In this document: positions 8,116 through 18,033 of the stretch, piece after piece | Layout of the letters: each line of letters starts with the position of its first letter | How positions within the stretch are numbered: position 1 is the stretch's first letter | Assembly: GCF_030817015.1 (NCBI RefSeq) | Contig: NZ_JAUSYS010000001.1 | Span: 3,100,001 to 3,164,000 of the forward strand | DNA: 64,000 nucleotides | From: Arthrobacter sp. V1I7 | GTDB lineage: Bacteria > Actinomycetota > Actinomycetes > Actinomycetales > Micrococcaceae | Reading direction: 5' to 3' | Translations under genes and position numbers: made by a program | The notes under the pieces: model-generated | Told to the model about the DNA's origin: nothing | Database searches by the model: none | Seen by the model: only the letters and a program-made list of their open reading frames with translations

Positions 8116-9243
8116 TCAATGCCGGATGGACCAGCGCGTCGCTGCCAGCGCCTCCGCTGTCCGGGATGCCGGACCCGCGGCGGTTTCGGTTCCGGCCGCG
8201 GCCCCGCCGGCGCCCTGGCCGGCCAGAATCAGTCCGGCGGCCAGTTCCGCGATGCCCGAGGAGGTCTGGAACCCGTACCCGCCCTGGCCCGCGAGCCAGA
8301 AGAATCCGGGGGCCTCGGCGTCGAACCCCACCACCGGGACGCCATCGGCCGCTTCCGTCCGCAACCCGGTCCAGGCCTTGCGCACGCCGCGGATACCCAG
8401 GGTGGTGATGCCGTTGAGCCGGGCAATCAGGGCCTCGACGTCGCCCGGGAGCGGCTGGGCGTCCTCGGGCGGGCTCGGCACCGACTCCGAGGGCGAGATG
8501 AGGACCTGCTCGCCGTCGCGGCGGAAGTAGAAGCTCTCATCGGCGGCCGCCACCATGGGACAGTCCGCCGGGAGCGGGCGGTCGACGTCGACGACCGCCG
8601 CCGTCCGCCGGTACGGCTGCAGGCCGAGCTTCTCGACCCCGCTGAGGACGGCGAGCTCGTCCGCCCAGGCCCCGGCCGCATTCACGACGACGGCGGCCTG
8701 GAAGCCCTCCTGCCCGGCCCCGAGTTCCCAGCCTGAGCCGAGGCGCTGGGCGGAATGGACCTTGGCTCCGGTTATGATGTCCACGCCGCCGGCCTCGGCG
8801 CGCTGGCGGTGGTCCTCGAGCAGCATGGGGGCATTGCAGGCGAAGGAGCCAGTGTCCAGGCCCGCGGCGCTGAAGGACTCCGGCACCAGGACCGGGCAGA
8901 GCTCCAGCGCCTCGGCATGGGTGATCCGGTGCATGTGGCCGCTGGCTTCCGCCCGGACCGTGGCTTCGTCCCCGATCAGCATGAAACCGCGCGGGCTGAG
9001 CACCGGTTCGGTCCGGCCGGCGTCCCGGGCGGCGATGAGTTCCAGGGTGCGGACGGTGAGCTCCTGGACCACGGCCGGGCCGTAACTGGGGATCAGCTGC
9101 CGCGCCGAGCGCGCCGAGGTGTGGTAGGCCAGCGTCTGCTCGGCTTCGACCAGGGCAACGCTGCATTTTCCTGCTAGGGCGGAAGCAAGGGACAGGCCGG
9201 CGATCCCGCCGCCGACAATTACGACATCGTAATGAGCTGACAT
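8116..9243 (-). CDS. FAD-dependent oxidoreductase, DAO family
   Basis: A 375-residue flavoprotein starting with the Rossmann FAD motif DVVIVGGGIAGLSLASAL (residues about 5-22) and ending with GFFWLAGQGGYGFQTS, typical of D-amino-acid, sarcosine or glycine oxidases and L-2-hydroxyglutarate dehydrogenases. SARQLIPSYGP follows the adenine-binding part. The real substrate is unknown; placement after kbl, which makes glycine, hints at an amino-acid or imino-acid oxidation. Start ATG 9243; the frame to 9354 adds an Arg/Pro-rich stretch with no support. Probably in one transcript with kbl (79 nt upstream) and hutI (11 nt downstream). Confidence 0.85.
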   Translation of the reverse strand: MSAHYDVVIVGGGIAGLSLASALAGKCSVALVEAEQTLAYHTSARSARQLIPSYGPAVVQELTVRTLELIAARDAGRTEPVLSPRGFMLIGDEATVRAEASGHMHRITHAEALELCPVLVPESFSAAGLDTGSFACNAPMLLEDHRQRAEAGGVDIITGAKVHSAQRLGSGWELGAGQEGFQAAVVVNAAGAWADELAVLSGVEKLGLQPYRRTAAVVDVDRPLPADCPMVAAADESFYFRRDGEQVLISPSESVPSPPEDAQPLPGDVEALIARLNGITTLGIRGVRKAWTGLRTEAADGVPVVGFDAEAPGFFWLAGQGGYGFQTSSGIAELAAGLILAGQGAGGAAAGTETAAGPASRTAEALAATRWSIRH

Positions 9244-9322
9244 GGTTCCATCCTTGCAGACGGGCCGGTTGTGGCGCCGCAGCCGGCCCGGGCGCGACGG
9301 CGCCGCTATGCGGTGGCCCGGG

Positions 9323-10531
9323 CTAGGCCGCGACCGCGGCCCTGCTGCGGACAAACGCCTGCACGCAGGCCTCGACGTCTTCGGCGCTGTGCGCGGCGGA
9401 GAGCTGCACCCGGATCCGGGCGGCGCCCTTGGGCACCACGGGGTAACTGAATGCCGTCACGAAGACTCCGTGATGCAGCATCTCATCCGCGACGTTGGCG
9501 GCCATCACCGCGTCGCCGAACATGACCGGGACAATCGCATGTTCACCCGGAAGCAGCTCGAAGCCTTCCGCCGCCATCCGGTTCCGGAACAGCCCGGCGT
9601 TGGCAAAGAGCTTGCTGCGCAGTTCCCCGGATTTTTCGACCAGGTCCAGGGCTTGCAGGGTAGCCGCGACGATGGCCGGGGCCAGTGAGTTGGAGAACAG
9701 GTACGGGCGGGCCTTCTGGCGGAGCATCGCCACAACCTCGCGGCGGCCGGAGACATAGCCGCCGGACGCGCCGCCGAGGGCCTTGCCGAATGTTCCGGTG
9801 TAGATGTCCACGCGCTCCGAGACGCCGGCGTGTTCGGGCGTTCCGGCCCCGGTGGCGCCCATGAAGCCCACGGCGTGGGAGTCGTCCACCATCACCATGG
9901 CGTCGTACTTTTCGGCGAGGTCGCAGATCGCTTCGAGCGGGGCGAGGAAGCCGTCCATGGAGAAGACGCCGTCCGTGACGATGATCGCGCGGCGGGCGGG
10001 GTTCTCCTGCGTCGTGGCCTGGATCAGCTTGGCTTCCAGGTCCGCCATGTCCTGGTTCGCGTAGCGGAAACGCTGGGCCTTGCAGAGCCGGATGCCGTCG
10101 ATGATGGAGGCGTGGTTCAGCGCGTCGGAGATCACGGCGTCTTCCGGGCCGAAGAGGGACTCGAACACGCCGCCGTTGGCGTCGAAGCAACTGGAGAACA
10201 GGATGGTGTCCTCCGTGCCGAGGAACCTCGAGACACGCTCCTCCAGGGCCAGGTGCAGGTCCTGGGTGCCGCAGATGAAGCGCACGCTGGCCATCCCGAA
10301 GCCGCGGTCGTCCATCGCGGCCTTGGCGGCGGCAATGATCTCCGGGTGGTCCGCGAGGCCCAGGTAATTGTTGGCGCAGAAGTTCAGGACCTCCGCGCTG
10401 GAACCGCCGATCTGCCCGGCCTTGATGCGGTTGGCCTGCGGGGAATCAATGTGCCGCTCGGTCTTGAACAGGCCGGCGCTGCGGATCTCGTCCAGTTCGT
10501 GCTGCAGCTGGTCCTTGATGGCTGAATACAT
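9323..10531 (-). CDS. kbl: Glycine C-acetyltransferase (2-amino-3-ketobutyrate CoA ligase)
   Basis: Cleaves 2-amino-3-oxobutanoate with CoA to glycine and acetyl-CoA, the second step of threonine breakdown after Tdh. The 402-residue PLP enzyme has the alpha-oxoamine-synthase pattern: [39 protein letters not shown] and the PLP lysine in [15 protein letters not shown] (Lys about 250). The length matches Kbl closely. GAGGAG precedes the ATG by about 9 nt. It follows tdh by 81 nt on the same strand. Confidence 0.96.
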   Translation of the reverse strand: MYSAIKDQLQHELDEIRSAGLFKTERHIDSPQANRIKAGQIGGSSAEVLNFCANNYLGLADHPEIIAAAKAAMDDRGFGMASVRFICGTQDLHLALEERVSRFLGTEDTILFSSCFDANGGVFESLFGPEDAVISDALNHASIIDGIRLCKAQRFRYANQDMADLEAKLIQATTQENPARRAIIVTDGVFSMDGFLAPLEAICDLAEKYDAMVMVDDSHAVGFMGATGAGTPEHAGVSERVDIYTGTFGKALGGASGGYVSGRREVVAMLRQKARPYLFSNSLAPAIVAATLQALDLVEKSGELRSKLFANAGLFRNRMAAEGFELLPGEHAIVPVMFGDAVMAANVADEMLHHGVFVTAFSYPVVPKGAARIRVQLSAAHSAEDVEACVQAFVRSRAAVAA

Positions 10532-10612
10532 GGGTTGTGCTCCTCAGCTGGGGTGAATTCCTGGTTCGGGGGCGGAAAGTCGTGGGAACGCGGCTCGAAA
10601 AAAGGGGAGAGC

Positions 10613-11659
10613 CTAGAAACCGGTCCAGTCCAGGACGACCTTGCCGGCCACGCCGGCGCGGGCGATCTCGAAGCCCTTCTCCCAGTCCGCGGCGGGCAGG
10701 GTGTCCGTGACGACGGCGGAAATGTTGGCGTGCAGTATCGGGTTGGAGGACAGCATGGCGCTCATGGCGTACCAGGTTTCGAACATTTCGCGGCCGTAGA
10801 TGCCCTTCATGGTCAGCATGTGCGTGACCACTTTTCCCCAGTCGATGTCGATCGACTGGGTGGGCAGTCCCAGCATCGCGATCCGGCCGCCGTGGTTCAT
10901 GTTGTCGATCATCTCAGGCAGCGCGGTAGGGTGTCCGGACATTTCCATGCCGATGTCGAAACCTTCGCGCATGCCGAGTTCACGCTGGGCGTCCTTGACG
11001 CGCATCCTGGAGACGTCGATCGCGAGGTCGACGCCGAGCCTGCGGGCCAGTTCCAGCCGCGGGGCGGAGACATCGGTGATGGCGATCTTGCGGGCGCCGG
11101 CATGGCGGGCGACGGCGATCGCCATCAGCCCGATGGGCCCGGCGCCGGTGATCAGCACGTCCTCGCCGACGAGCGGGAAGCTGAGCGCGGTGTGGACGGC
11201 GTTGCCGAACGGATCGAAGATGGCGCCCAGTTCCGGCGTCACGGACGGGTCCTGATGGACCCAGACGTTGGTTTCCGGGAGAACGATGTACTCGGCGAAC
11301 GCGCCGTCGCGCTGGATGCCGACGCTGACGGTGTGGATGCACATCTGCTTGCGGCCGGCGCGGCAGTTGCGGCAGATGCCGCAGACGATGTGGCCTTCTC
11401 CGGAGACGCGGTCGCCGACCTTGACGTCGAGGACGTCCTCGCCGATCTCCACGACCTCGCCGTAGAATTCGTGGCCGGCGATCAGCGGCGTGTTGATGAT
11501 GCCCTGGGCCCAGGCGTCCCAGGACTGGATGTGCAGGTCCGTGCCGCAGATGCCCGTGGTCATCACCCGGATCTTGACATCGCCCGGGCCGGTTTCCGGC
11601 TCCGGCCGGTCCACCAGCTCGAACCCTGCGTGGGCGCCGGATTTGTAGAGAGCCTTCAT
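10613..11659 (-). CDS. tdh: L-threonine 3-dehydrogenase
   Basis: Zinc- and NAD-dependent oxidation of L-threonine to 2-amino-3-oxobutanoate, the substrate of Kbl. The 348-residue medium-chain dehydrogenase has catalytic zinc ligands in TGICGTDLH (Cys38) and AGHEFYGEV (His63, Glu64), four structural-zinc cysteines (about 93, 96, 99 and 107) and the nucleotide fold [17 protein letters not shown]. The neighbouring kbl gene makes the assignment firm. First gene of the minus-strand run and divergent from a LysR regulator that is its most likely controller. Confidence 0.96.
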   Translation of the reverse strand: MKALYKSGAHAGFELVDRPEPETGPGDVKIRVMTTGICGTDLHIQSWDAWAQGIINTPLIAGHEFYGEVVEIGEDVLDVKVGDRVSGEGHIVCGICRNCRAGRKQMCIHTVSVGIQRDGAFAEYIVLPETNVWVHQDPSVTPELGAIFDPFGNAVHTALSFPLVGEDVLITGAGPIGLMAIAVARHAGARKIAITDVSAPRLELARRLGVDLAIDVSRMRVKDAQRELGMREGFDIGMEMSGHPTALPEMIDNMNHGGRIAMLGLPTQSIDIDWGKVVTHMLTMKGIYGREMFETWYAMSAMLSSNPILHANISAVVTDTLPAADWEKGFEIARAGVAGKVVLDWTGF

Positions 11660-11806
11660 GGCCTTCCTAACTGTGCTTGTTACTCGCTGTCCGGCGACCG
11701 GTGGTCGAGGACAGGCGTGGGGGACAACTCACCCTATTAGAGCCCCTTGCAAAGCATTAGCACAACCGAATTTTTCTCAATCGACGATTTAGCATTACCT
11801 TGCGAA

Positions 11807-11812
11807 TAGAAT
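11807..11812 (+). promoter_or_regulatory. -10 box for leaderless lysR transcript
   Basis: TAGAAT ends 7 nt before the ATG at 11820, so transcription should start at or next to the start codon. This favours 11820 over the in-frame ATG at 11811, which would overlap the -10 box. The 150-bp divergent spacer to tdh is noticeably A/T-rich and holds two TTAGCA-type repeats near 11757 and 11789. Confidence 0.55.
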
Positions 11813-11819
11813 GGGCGGC

Positions 11820-12725
11820 ATGGAAATCCACCAGCTGGAGATGCTCCGCGAACTCGGGGCTTTGGGCAGCGTCAAGGCCGTCGCCGAAACCCTGCTCGTG
11901 ACGCCGTCGGCCGTGTCCCAGCAGCTGGCCGCCCTGCAGAAGTCCGTGGAGGTTCCCCTGACCCGCAAGGAAGGCCGCAACCTGGTCCTGACCGAGGCGG
12001 GCCAGGTGCTCGCGGATGCCGGGGCCGCCGTCGTCAGCGCGATGGCCGACGCCCGGACGGCAATCGGCGCGTACCACGGCTCCCCCGTGGCTCCGGTGAC
12101 CCTCAGCGGTTTCCACAGTGCCGGGCAGGCGCTGTTCGCGCCGCTGGCCCGGCTGCTGGCCGCCCCGGACCAGCCGCGGATCCTGCTCTCCGACGAGGAT
12201 GTGGCCCAGCAGGACTTCCCGGCGCTGACGGCCCGCTACGACCTGGTCCTGGCGCACCGGATGGACCACAGCCCGCGCTGGCCCGAGGAGCGCGTCGCAG
12301 TGATCCCGCTGGCGCATGAGCCGCTGGATGTGGCACTGCCTGCCGGACACCGGCTGGCCAGCCAGCGGGCGGTCACCGCGGACGACGTCGTCGGCGAACC
12401 CTGGGTGACCAGCCACGCGGGCTACTCCCCCGCGGACGTGCTCTCCGCCGTCGCCGCCGTCTCCAGCCGGGAACTGAACATCGTCCACCGGATCAACGAC
12501 TACTCCACGGTGGCCATGCTGGTGGCGACGGGGAATGTGATCGGCCTGCTGCCGCGGCATACCGCGCGGCCGGTGCTGAACCCGGAGATCGTGCTGCGCC
12601 CGCTCGAGGGCATCAGCACCCGGCGGCGGATCGACATCCTGGCCCGGCCGGAGAACCTTAAACGCAGATCGGTCATGATGGTCTGCGAAGCACTGCAGAC
12701 CATCATGACCGATTTGGTGAGCTAA
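11820..12725 (+). CDS. LysR-family transcriptional regulator
   Basis: A 301-residue regulator: winged helix-turn-helix at residues 1-60 (AETLLVTPSAVSQQLAALQ, LTEAGQVL) and a substrate-binding domain from about residue 90. Divergent from tdh with a 160-bp spacer, the usual layout for a LysR activator and its target, so control of the threonine-breakdown run tdh-kbl is likely. A small-molecule effector is expected but unknown. The protein ends 23 bp before the convergent gatB stop. Confidence 0.9.
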   Translation: MEIHQLEMLRELGALGSVKAVAETLLVTPSAVSQQLAALQKSVEVPLTRKEGRNLVLTEAGQVLADAGAAVVSAMADARTAIGAYHGSPVAPVTLSGFHSAGQALFAPLARLLAAPDQPRILLSDEDVAQQDFPALTARYDLVLAHRMDHSPRWPEERVAVIPLAHEPLDVALPAGHRLASQRAVTADDVVGEPWVTSHAGYSPADVLSAVAAVSSRELNIVHRINDYSTVAMLVATGNVIGLLPRHTARPVLNPEIVLRPLEGISTRRRIDILARPENLKRRSVMMVCEALQTIMTDLVS

Positions 12726-12747
12726 CCCAGCGGGCTACGCGGGTTCG

Positions 12748-14253
12748 TCAGCCTTCCACTCCCAGTTTCGCCAGGATCAGCTCGCGGACCCGGCCGGCGT
12801 CGGCCTGGCCGCGGGTGGCCTTCATGACCCCGCCCACGATCGCGCCGATCGCCTGGACCTTGCCGCCGCGGATCTTGTCCGCGACGCCGGGCTGCGCGGC
12901 GAGGGCCGCATCGATGGCCTCCAGCAGGGGGCCGTCGTCGGAGACCACGGCGAGGCCGCGCTGCGCCACGATCTCCGCCGGGGTGCCTTCGCCGGCGAGC
13001 ACGCCGTCGAGGACCTCGGTGGCCATCTTGTTGTTGATCTTGCCGTCCTCGACCATCCGGTTCAATTCCACTATGGTGGCCGGTGCGACACCGAGCTGGC
13101 CGGGATCGACGTCGGCGTTCTTGGCCCGTCCGACGATCTCGCCCATCCACCATTTGCGGGCCACCGTGGGCGTGGCGCCGGCGGCGATGGTTTCCTCGAT
13201 CTCGTCCATCACGCCGGCGTTGACGACGTCGCGGAACTCGAGGTCCGAGTAGCCCCAGTCGGCCTGCAGGCGCTTGCGGCGGGCGGCCGGCGGCTCGGGC
13301 AGGGTGGCGCGCAGTTCCTCGACCCACTCGCGGGACGCGGTGATCGGCACCAGGTCCGGTTCCGGGAAGTAGCGGTAGTCGTCGGCGTCGGACTTGGCCC
13401 GGCCGGACGTCGTGGTGCGCGTGTCCTCGTGCCAGTGCCGGGTTTCCTGGATGACCGGCTCGCCGGAGTCCAGCACCGCGGCGTGCCGCTGGATCTCGTA
13501 GCGGACGGCGTGTTCGACGGCGCGCAGCGAGTTGACGTTCTTCGTCTCGGAGCGGATGCCGAAGCGTTCGCGGCCGTACGGGCGGAGCGAGACGTTGGCG
13601 TCGCAGCGGACGTTGCCGCGTTCCATCCTGGCGTCCGAGACGCCGAGGTTCTTGACGATTTCGCGGACCGCGGCGACGTAGGCCTTGGCCAGTTCGGGGG
13701 CACGGCTGCCGGCGCCCTGGATGGGCTTGGTGACGATTTCGACCAGCGGCACGCCGGAGCGGTTGTAGTCCACGAGGGAGTAGTCCGCGCCCTGGATGCG
13801 GCCGGTGGCGCCGCCCATGTGGGTCAGCTTGCCGGCGTCCTCCTCCATGTGGGCGCGTTCGATCTCGACGCGGAAGACCGTGCCGTCGGAGAGCTCGACG
13901 TCCAGGTGGCCGTCGTACGCGATGGGTTCGTCGTACTGGGAGGTCTGGAAGTTCTTCGGGGTGTCCGGGTAGAAGTAGTTCTTCCGGGCGAAGCGGCAGT
14001 ACTCGGCGATCGTGCAGTTGAGCGCCAGGCCGATCTTGATCGAGGACTCGATCGCGGTCTTGTTCACCACCGGCAGCACGCCGGGCATGCCGAGGTCCAC
14101 CTCATTGACGTTGGTGTTGGGCTCATCGCCGAAGACGTTGGGCGCGGAGGAGAACATCTTGGTCCTGGTGTTGAGCTCCACGTGGACCTCGAAGCCCAGG
14201 ACCGGATCGTACTTCTCCATCGCCTCTTCAAAGCTCAGGGTTGCGTCAGTCAT
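12748..14253 (-). CDS. gatB: Asp-tRNA(Asn)/Glu-tRNA(Gln) amidotransferase subunit B
   Basis: Kinase-like subunit of the GatCAB complex that converts misacylated Glu-tRNA(Gln) and Asp-tRNA(Asn) to the amidated forms. The 501-residue protein shows the GatB signatures [40 protein letters not shown] and RYFPEPDL, then the helical and YqeY-like tail (residues about 350-500, ending ILAKLGVEG). The ATG at 14253 overlaps the gatA stop by one base (TAATG), so the two are translationally coupled. The frame running to 14364 is only gatA overlap. Confidence 0.97.
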   Translation of the reverse strand: MTDATLSFEEAMEKYDPVLGFEVHVELNTRTKMFSSAPNVFGDEPNTNVNEVDLGMPGVLPVVNKTAIESSIKIGLALNCTIAEYCRFARKNYFYPDTPKNFQTSQYDEPIAYDGHLDVELSDGTVFRVEIERAHMEEDAGKLTHMGGATGRIQGADYSLVDYNRSGVPLVEIVTKPIQGAGSRAPELAKAYVAAVREIVKNLGVSDARMERGNVRCDANVSLRPYGRERFGIRSETKNVNSLRAVEHAVRYEIQRHAAVLDSGEPVIQETRHWHEDTRTTTSGRAKSDADDYRYFPEPDLVPITASREWVEELRATLPEPPAARRKRLQADWGYSDLEFRDVVNAGVMDEIEETIAAGATPTVARKWWMGEIVGRAKNADVDPGQLGVAPATIVELNRMVEDGKINNKMATEVLDGVLAGEGTPAEIVAQRGLAVVSDDGPLLEAIDAALAAQPGVADKIRGGKVQAIGAIVGGVMKATRGQADAGRVRELILAKLGVEG

Positions 14254-15845
14254 TAGTGGGAACCTCCGTGGCTTGCCGGGGCGCCAGCAGCGACCGCCGG
14301 TGCAGAATCGTCCAGTGTTGGGGCCGTCAGTGAAGGCGCCTTGTCCAGCAGCGGCCCGCCCCACTGTGCCTCGAGCAGGGACTCCAGCACGGCACCGACG
14401 CGGTAGAGCCGGGCGTCCTGGCGGGCCGGGGCCAGCAGCTGGATGCCGACCGGCAGTCCGTCCTCGTCGGCCAGGCCGCCGGGCAGGGACAGACCGGGGA
14501 CCCCTGCCATGTTGGCGGGGATGGTGGCGACGTCGTTGAGGTACATGGCCAGCGGGTCGTTGAGCTTCTCGCCGAGCTTGAAGGCCGTGGTGGGGGCCGT
14601 CGGGGAGATCAGGACGTCCGCCTTGGCGAAGGCGGCGTCGAAGTCGCGCTGGATCAGCGTGCGCACCTTCTGGGCCGAGCCGTAGTAGGCGTCGTAGTAG
14701 CCGGCGCTCAGGGCGTAGGTGCCCAGGATGATCCGGCGCTTGACCTCGTCGCCGAAGCCGGCGGCGCGGGTGGCCCCCATGACGCGCTCGATCGTCATCG
14801 GACCGTCTTCGGGCAGGACCCGCAGGCCGTACCGGACGCCGTCGAACTTGGCAAGGTTGGAGGACGCCTCGGAGGGCATGACCAGGTAGTAGGCGCCCAG
14901 CGCGTACTTGAAGTTGGGGCAGGAGACCTCGACGATTTCGGCGCCCGCGGCCTTGAGCAGCTCAAGGGATTCGTTGAAGCGGTTCTCGACGCCGGCCTGG
15001 TAGCCCTCGCCGTGGAGCTCCTTGATGATGCCGATCTTCATGCCGTCCACGTTGCCGGTCCGGGCGGCCGCGACGAGGTCCTCCAACGGGTCCGGCAGTG
15101 AGGTGGAATCGTGCGGATCGTGCCCGCCGATGACCTGGTGCAGCAGGGCGGAGTCGAGCACCGTGCGGGACACCGGGCCGATCTGGTCCAGCGAGGAGGC
15201 CATGGCGATCGCGCCGTAGCGGGAGACGCCGCCGTAGGTGGGCTTGACGCCGACGGTGCCGGTGACGGCGCCCGGCTGGCGGATGGACCCGCCGGTGTCG
15301 GTGCCGAGGGCCAGCGGCGCTTCGAAGGCGGCCACGGCGGCTGCGGAGCCACCGCCCGAGCCGCCGGGGATGCGGTCCAGGTCCCAGGGGTTGCGCGTGG
15401 GGCCGTAGGCGGAGTGCTCGGTGGAGGAGCCCATCGCGAATTCGTCCAGGTTGGTCTTGCCCAGGATCGGCATCTTCGCGGCGCGCAGGCGCTTGACCAC
15501 GGTGGCGTCGTAGGGGCTGTGCCAGCCCTCGAGGATTTTCGAGCCGGCGGTGGTGGGCTGGCCGACCGTGACGATGAGGTCCTTGACCGCAATCGGCACG
15601 CCGGCGAGGGAGTGCAGCTCGGCGGCGGCGGCACCGCCGGCGGCGCGGATGGCGTCCACCTCGGCGGCGACGGCGAGCGCCTCATCGGTGTTGACGTGCA
15701 GGAAGGCGTGGACCTTCCCGTCGACGGCGGCGATGCGGTCCAGGTGCGCCTGGGTGACCTCGACGGCGGAGACCTCGCGGGCGGCGAGCTTCCCGGCCAG
15801 CTGCGCGGCGGAGGAGCGGATCAGTTCGGAGTTGGTTTCAGTCAT
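14253..15845 (-). CDS. gatA: Asp-tRNA(Asn)/Glu-tRNA(Gln) amidotransferase subunit A
   Basis: Amidase subunit of GatCAB that releases ammonia from glutamine. The 530-residue protein has the amidase-signature Ser-cisSer-Lys set: the lysine in [11 protein letters not shown] (residue about 85), then [16 protein letters not shown] and [12 protein letters not shown]. Start ATG 15845 lies 4 nt after the gatC stop; a longer frame to 15965 overlaps gatC and is rejected. Middle gene of the gatC-gatA-gatB operon. Confidence 0.97.
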   Translation of the reverse strand: MTETNSELIRSSAAQLAGKLAAREVSAVEVTQAHLDRIAAVDGKVHAFLHVNTDEALAVAAEVDAIRAAGGAAAAELHSLAGVPIAVKDLIVTVGQPTTAGSKILEGWHSPYDATVVKRLRAAKMPILGKTNLDEFAMGSSTEHSAYGPTRNPWDLDRIPGGSGGGSAAAVAAFEAPLALGTDTGGSIRQPGAVTGTVGVKPTYGGVSRYGAIAMASSLDQIGPVSRTVLDSALLHQVIGGHDPHDSTSLPDPLEDLVAAARTGNVDGMKIGIIKELHGEGYQAGVENRFNESLELLKAAGAEIVEVSCPNFKYALGAYYLVMPSEASSNLAKFDGVRYGLRVLPEDGPMTIERVMGATRAAGFGDEVKRRIILGTYALSAGYYDAYYGSAQKVRTLIQRDFDAAFAKADVLISPTAPTTAFKLGEKLNDPLAMYLNDVATIPANMAGVPGLSLPGGLADEDGLPVGIQLLAPARQDARLYRVGAVLESLLEAQWGGPLLDKAPSLTAPTLDDSAPAVAAGAPASHGGSH

Positions 15846-15849
15846 GTTC

Positions 15850-16146
15850 TTAGTCCTCGTCCAGGATTGCCGGGACCTTGAAACGGCCTTCGTACGCGTC
15901 GGGGGCGCCGGACAGTGCCTGCTCGGCCGTGAAGGTGTGGCCCACGACGTCTTCGCGGAACACATTGGTCAGCGGAATCGGGTGGGATGTGGCCGGGACG
16001 TCATCACCGGCGGCTTCACTGACGGACTTCACTGAATCAACGATGACGGCGAGTTCGCCGGCCATCCTGTCCAGCTCTTCAGCACTCATCTCGATGTGCG
16101 CGAGACGCGCGAGATGCGCGACGTCGTCGCGGTTGATCGCAGCCAT
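15850..16146 (-). CDS. gatC: Asp-tRNA(Asn)/Glu-tRNA(Gln) amidotransferase subunit C
   Basis: Small helical subunit (98 residues) that stabilises GatA and Gat[21 protein letters not shown] is the family N-terminal signature, and the tail [11 protein letters not shown] followed by [13 protein letters not shown] is typical. Start ATG 16146 with AGGGGAG upstream; the five-residue extension is not needed. First gene of the operon. Confidence 0.95.
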   Translation of the reverse strand: MAAINRDDVAHLARLAHIEMSAEELDRMAGELAVIVDSVKSVSEAAGDDVPATSHPIPLTNVFREDVVGHTFTAEQALSGAPDAYEGRFKVPAILDED

Positions 16147-16311
16147 GGATCTCCCCTGCAAGTTCGGATTATTTTCCGTCCCAGTCTACGTGTCTGAATG
16201 CCCTGCCGCCGTCCGTCGCGAGGCCGGACGATCCTTTGGCTGCTCGCTCGTTCCTCGCTTAGACGCAGCTTGCAGGATGTCCGTCCCGTCGCCGTCGAGC
16301 CTCCCTCACCA

Positions 16312-16358
16312 AACGAGACTGTCGGGTCCGGAAAATCTCCGGATCCGACAGTCTCGTT
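16312..16358. terminator. Strong terminator between citrate transporter and gatC
   Basis: Arms of 20 nt (16312-16331 and 16339-16358; ends AACGAGACTG and CAGTCTCGTT, one mismatch) around a 7-nt loop. T-rich sequence follows on both strands (TTGTATTTT on plus, TTTGG on minus). It lies 31 bp after the CitMHS stop, so it ends that minus-strand transcript. Nothing else is seen in the 240-bp gap to gatC. Confidence 0.85.
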
Positions 16359-16388
16359 GTATTTTCTGGTGGTGCGCCGGGGGTTTGG

Positions 16389-17861
16389 TTAGCCGATGCC
16401 GATGGCTCCGGTGAGGACTCCGGTGGCCAGCATGACCAGAGAGATGACGGCGGTGCGCCAGAGGACCTTCTTGTGGTGGTCGCCGAGGTCCACCTTGGCG
16501 AGGGAGACCAGGAGCAGGATGGCGGGGACCAGCGGGCTCTGCAGGTGGAAGGGCTGGCCGGTGATGGAGGCCCGGGCCATGTCCGCGGCGCTGACGCCGT
16601 AGTGTGCCGCGGTCTCGCTGAGGACCGGCAGGACGCCGAAGTAGAAGGCGTCGTTGCTCATGAAGAACGTCATCGGGATGCTCAGCACGCCGGTGATGAT
16701 GGCCATGAACGGGCCCATGTCAGCCGGAATGATCTGGACCAGCCACTCCGACATGGCCTTGACCATGCCCGTGCCGTTCAGGACACCGGTGAGGACGGCG
16801 GCGGCCATAACCATGCTGACGACGGCGACGATCGACGGTGCGTGGGCGATCAGCTGGGCACCCTGGTCCTTGACCTTCGGGAAGTTGACCAGCAGGGCGA
16901 TGGCGGAACCCACCATGAAGACGAACGGGAGCGGGACGACGTTGGCGACGAGCGTCACCATGACTGCAACCGTCAGGCCGAGGTTGAACCAGAACAGCTT
17001 GGGACGCAGTGTCTTTCGGTTGGGGTCCAGTGCGGTGTCCGCCATTGCGGAATCGCGCTCGTCCACGAGCTCCTCGGTGCGTTCCAGGACAGCGACCGAG
17101 CCGCCACCTGCGGGGAGCCCGGCGGTGGGGGTGCCGCCGGCAGGGGTGGAACCCTGGCGTCCGAAACCGAAGCGGCCGGTGCCGTTGCCGGTGCGGGAAG
17201 AGCCGCCGTCGAACTCAACGCCCCCGCCCCAGATCTCCGGAGCGGTGGCGCGGAGCCGGTTGCGCTCCTGCAAGCCCAGCAGCCAGGCGAAGACGAATAC
17301 GACCACGAGGCCGGTGATCAGCGAGGGGATCATCGGAACGAAGACATCGTTGACGTCGAGCTTCAGCGCGGTTGCTGCACGGGCGGTGGGGCCGCCCCAC
17401 GGCAGGATGTTCATGGTGCCGTTGGCCAGGCCCGCCACGCAGGTCAGGACCACGGGGCTCATCTTGAGGCGCAGGTAGACCGGCAGCATGGCCGCGGTGG
17501 TGAGGATAAAGGTTGTGGAGCCGTCGCCGTCGAGAGACACTGCCGCTGCGAGGATGGCGGTGCCGAGGACCACCTTGGCGGGGTCGTTGCCGAGCTTGCG
17601 CAGGATGAACCGGACCAGGGGGTCAAAGAGCCCGACGTCGATCATCAAGCCGAAGTAGATGATGGCGAACATCAGCAGGGCTGCGGTGGACGTCATCGAC
17701 TTCATGGAGTCCATGACCATGGGGCCGATGCCGAGACCGGCGCCGGCGAAAAGTCCGAAGACGGTGGGGACGATGATGAGCGCCAGCACCGGCGTCAGCT
17801 TCTTCGTCATGATCAGCACCATGAATACCGCGATCATGGCGAATCCTAGTAATACCAGCAC
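16389..17861 (-). CDS. CitMHS-family citrate:cation symporter
   Basis: A 490-residue membrane carrier with about twelve hydrophobic segments in two halves. LDGDGSTTFILTTAAMLP, NILPWGGPTARAA and MSNDAFYFGVLPVL are diagnostic of the CitMHS family, which takes up citrate complexed with Mg2+ or Ca2+. A Gly/Thr/Pro-rich loop of about 70 residues (about 205-275) joins the halves. The start is GTG 17861 with AAGGAG 6 nt before it. Divergent from a CitA/CitB-type two-component system, which almost certainly regulates it. Which metal is preferred cannot be read from sequence. Confidence 0.93.
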   Translation of the reverse strand: MLVLLGFAMIAVFMVLIMTKKLTPVLALIIVPTVFGLFAGAGLGIGPMVMDSMKSMTSTAALLMFAIIYFGLMIDVGLFDPLVRFILRKLGNDPAKVVLGTAILAAAVSLDGDGSTTFILTTAAMLPVYLRLKMSPVVLTCVAGLANGTMNILPWGGPTARAATALKLDVNDVFVPMIPSLITGLVVVFVFAWLLGLQERNRLRATAPEIWGGGVEFDGGSSRTGNGTGRFGFGRQGSTPAGGTPTAGLPAGGGSVAVLERTEELVDERDSAMADTALDPNRKTLRPKLFWFNLGLTVAVMVTLVANVVPLPFVFMVGSAIALLVNFPKVKDQGAQLIAHAPSIVAVVSMVMAAAVLTGVLNGTGMVKAMSEWLVQIIPADMGPFMAIITGVLSIPMTFFMSNDAFYFGVLPVLSETAAHYGVSAADMARASITGQPFHLQSPLVPAILLLVSLAKVDLGDHHKKVLWRTAVISLVMLATGVLTGAIGIG

Positions 17862-17981
17862 GGCCGGCTCCTTCTATGTGTTCGGCACCACCCCGGTGTG
17901 ATGCGTACTACAGACGTTAGAGTGGCCCCTGTCACGGCGGTGCCTTTGGCTCAATTGATTGGCATACTGCTTATTGGAAGC

Positions 17982-17999
17982 ATTTTGCTCATTTTGCTC
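17982..17999. promoter_or_regulatory. Direct repeat in the citrate divergent promoter
   Basis: Two adjacent copies of ATTTTGCTC inside an unusually A/T-rich stretch (about 17950-18000) between the transporter and the sensor kinase. CitB-type regulators bind A/T-rich direct repeats, so this is the best operator candidate in the spacer. Confidence 0.4.
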
Positions 18000-18033
18000 A
18001 CCGGTTTCGAAGACCCGGAGAAGGAGGACCGCC

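Noticed and set aside
16473..17849. 458-codon plus-strand frame opposite the citrate transporter
   Set aside because: Antisense shadow: rich in His/Asp/Gly/Gln from GC-rich codons, with no family features, while the minus frame is a clear CitMHS protein.
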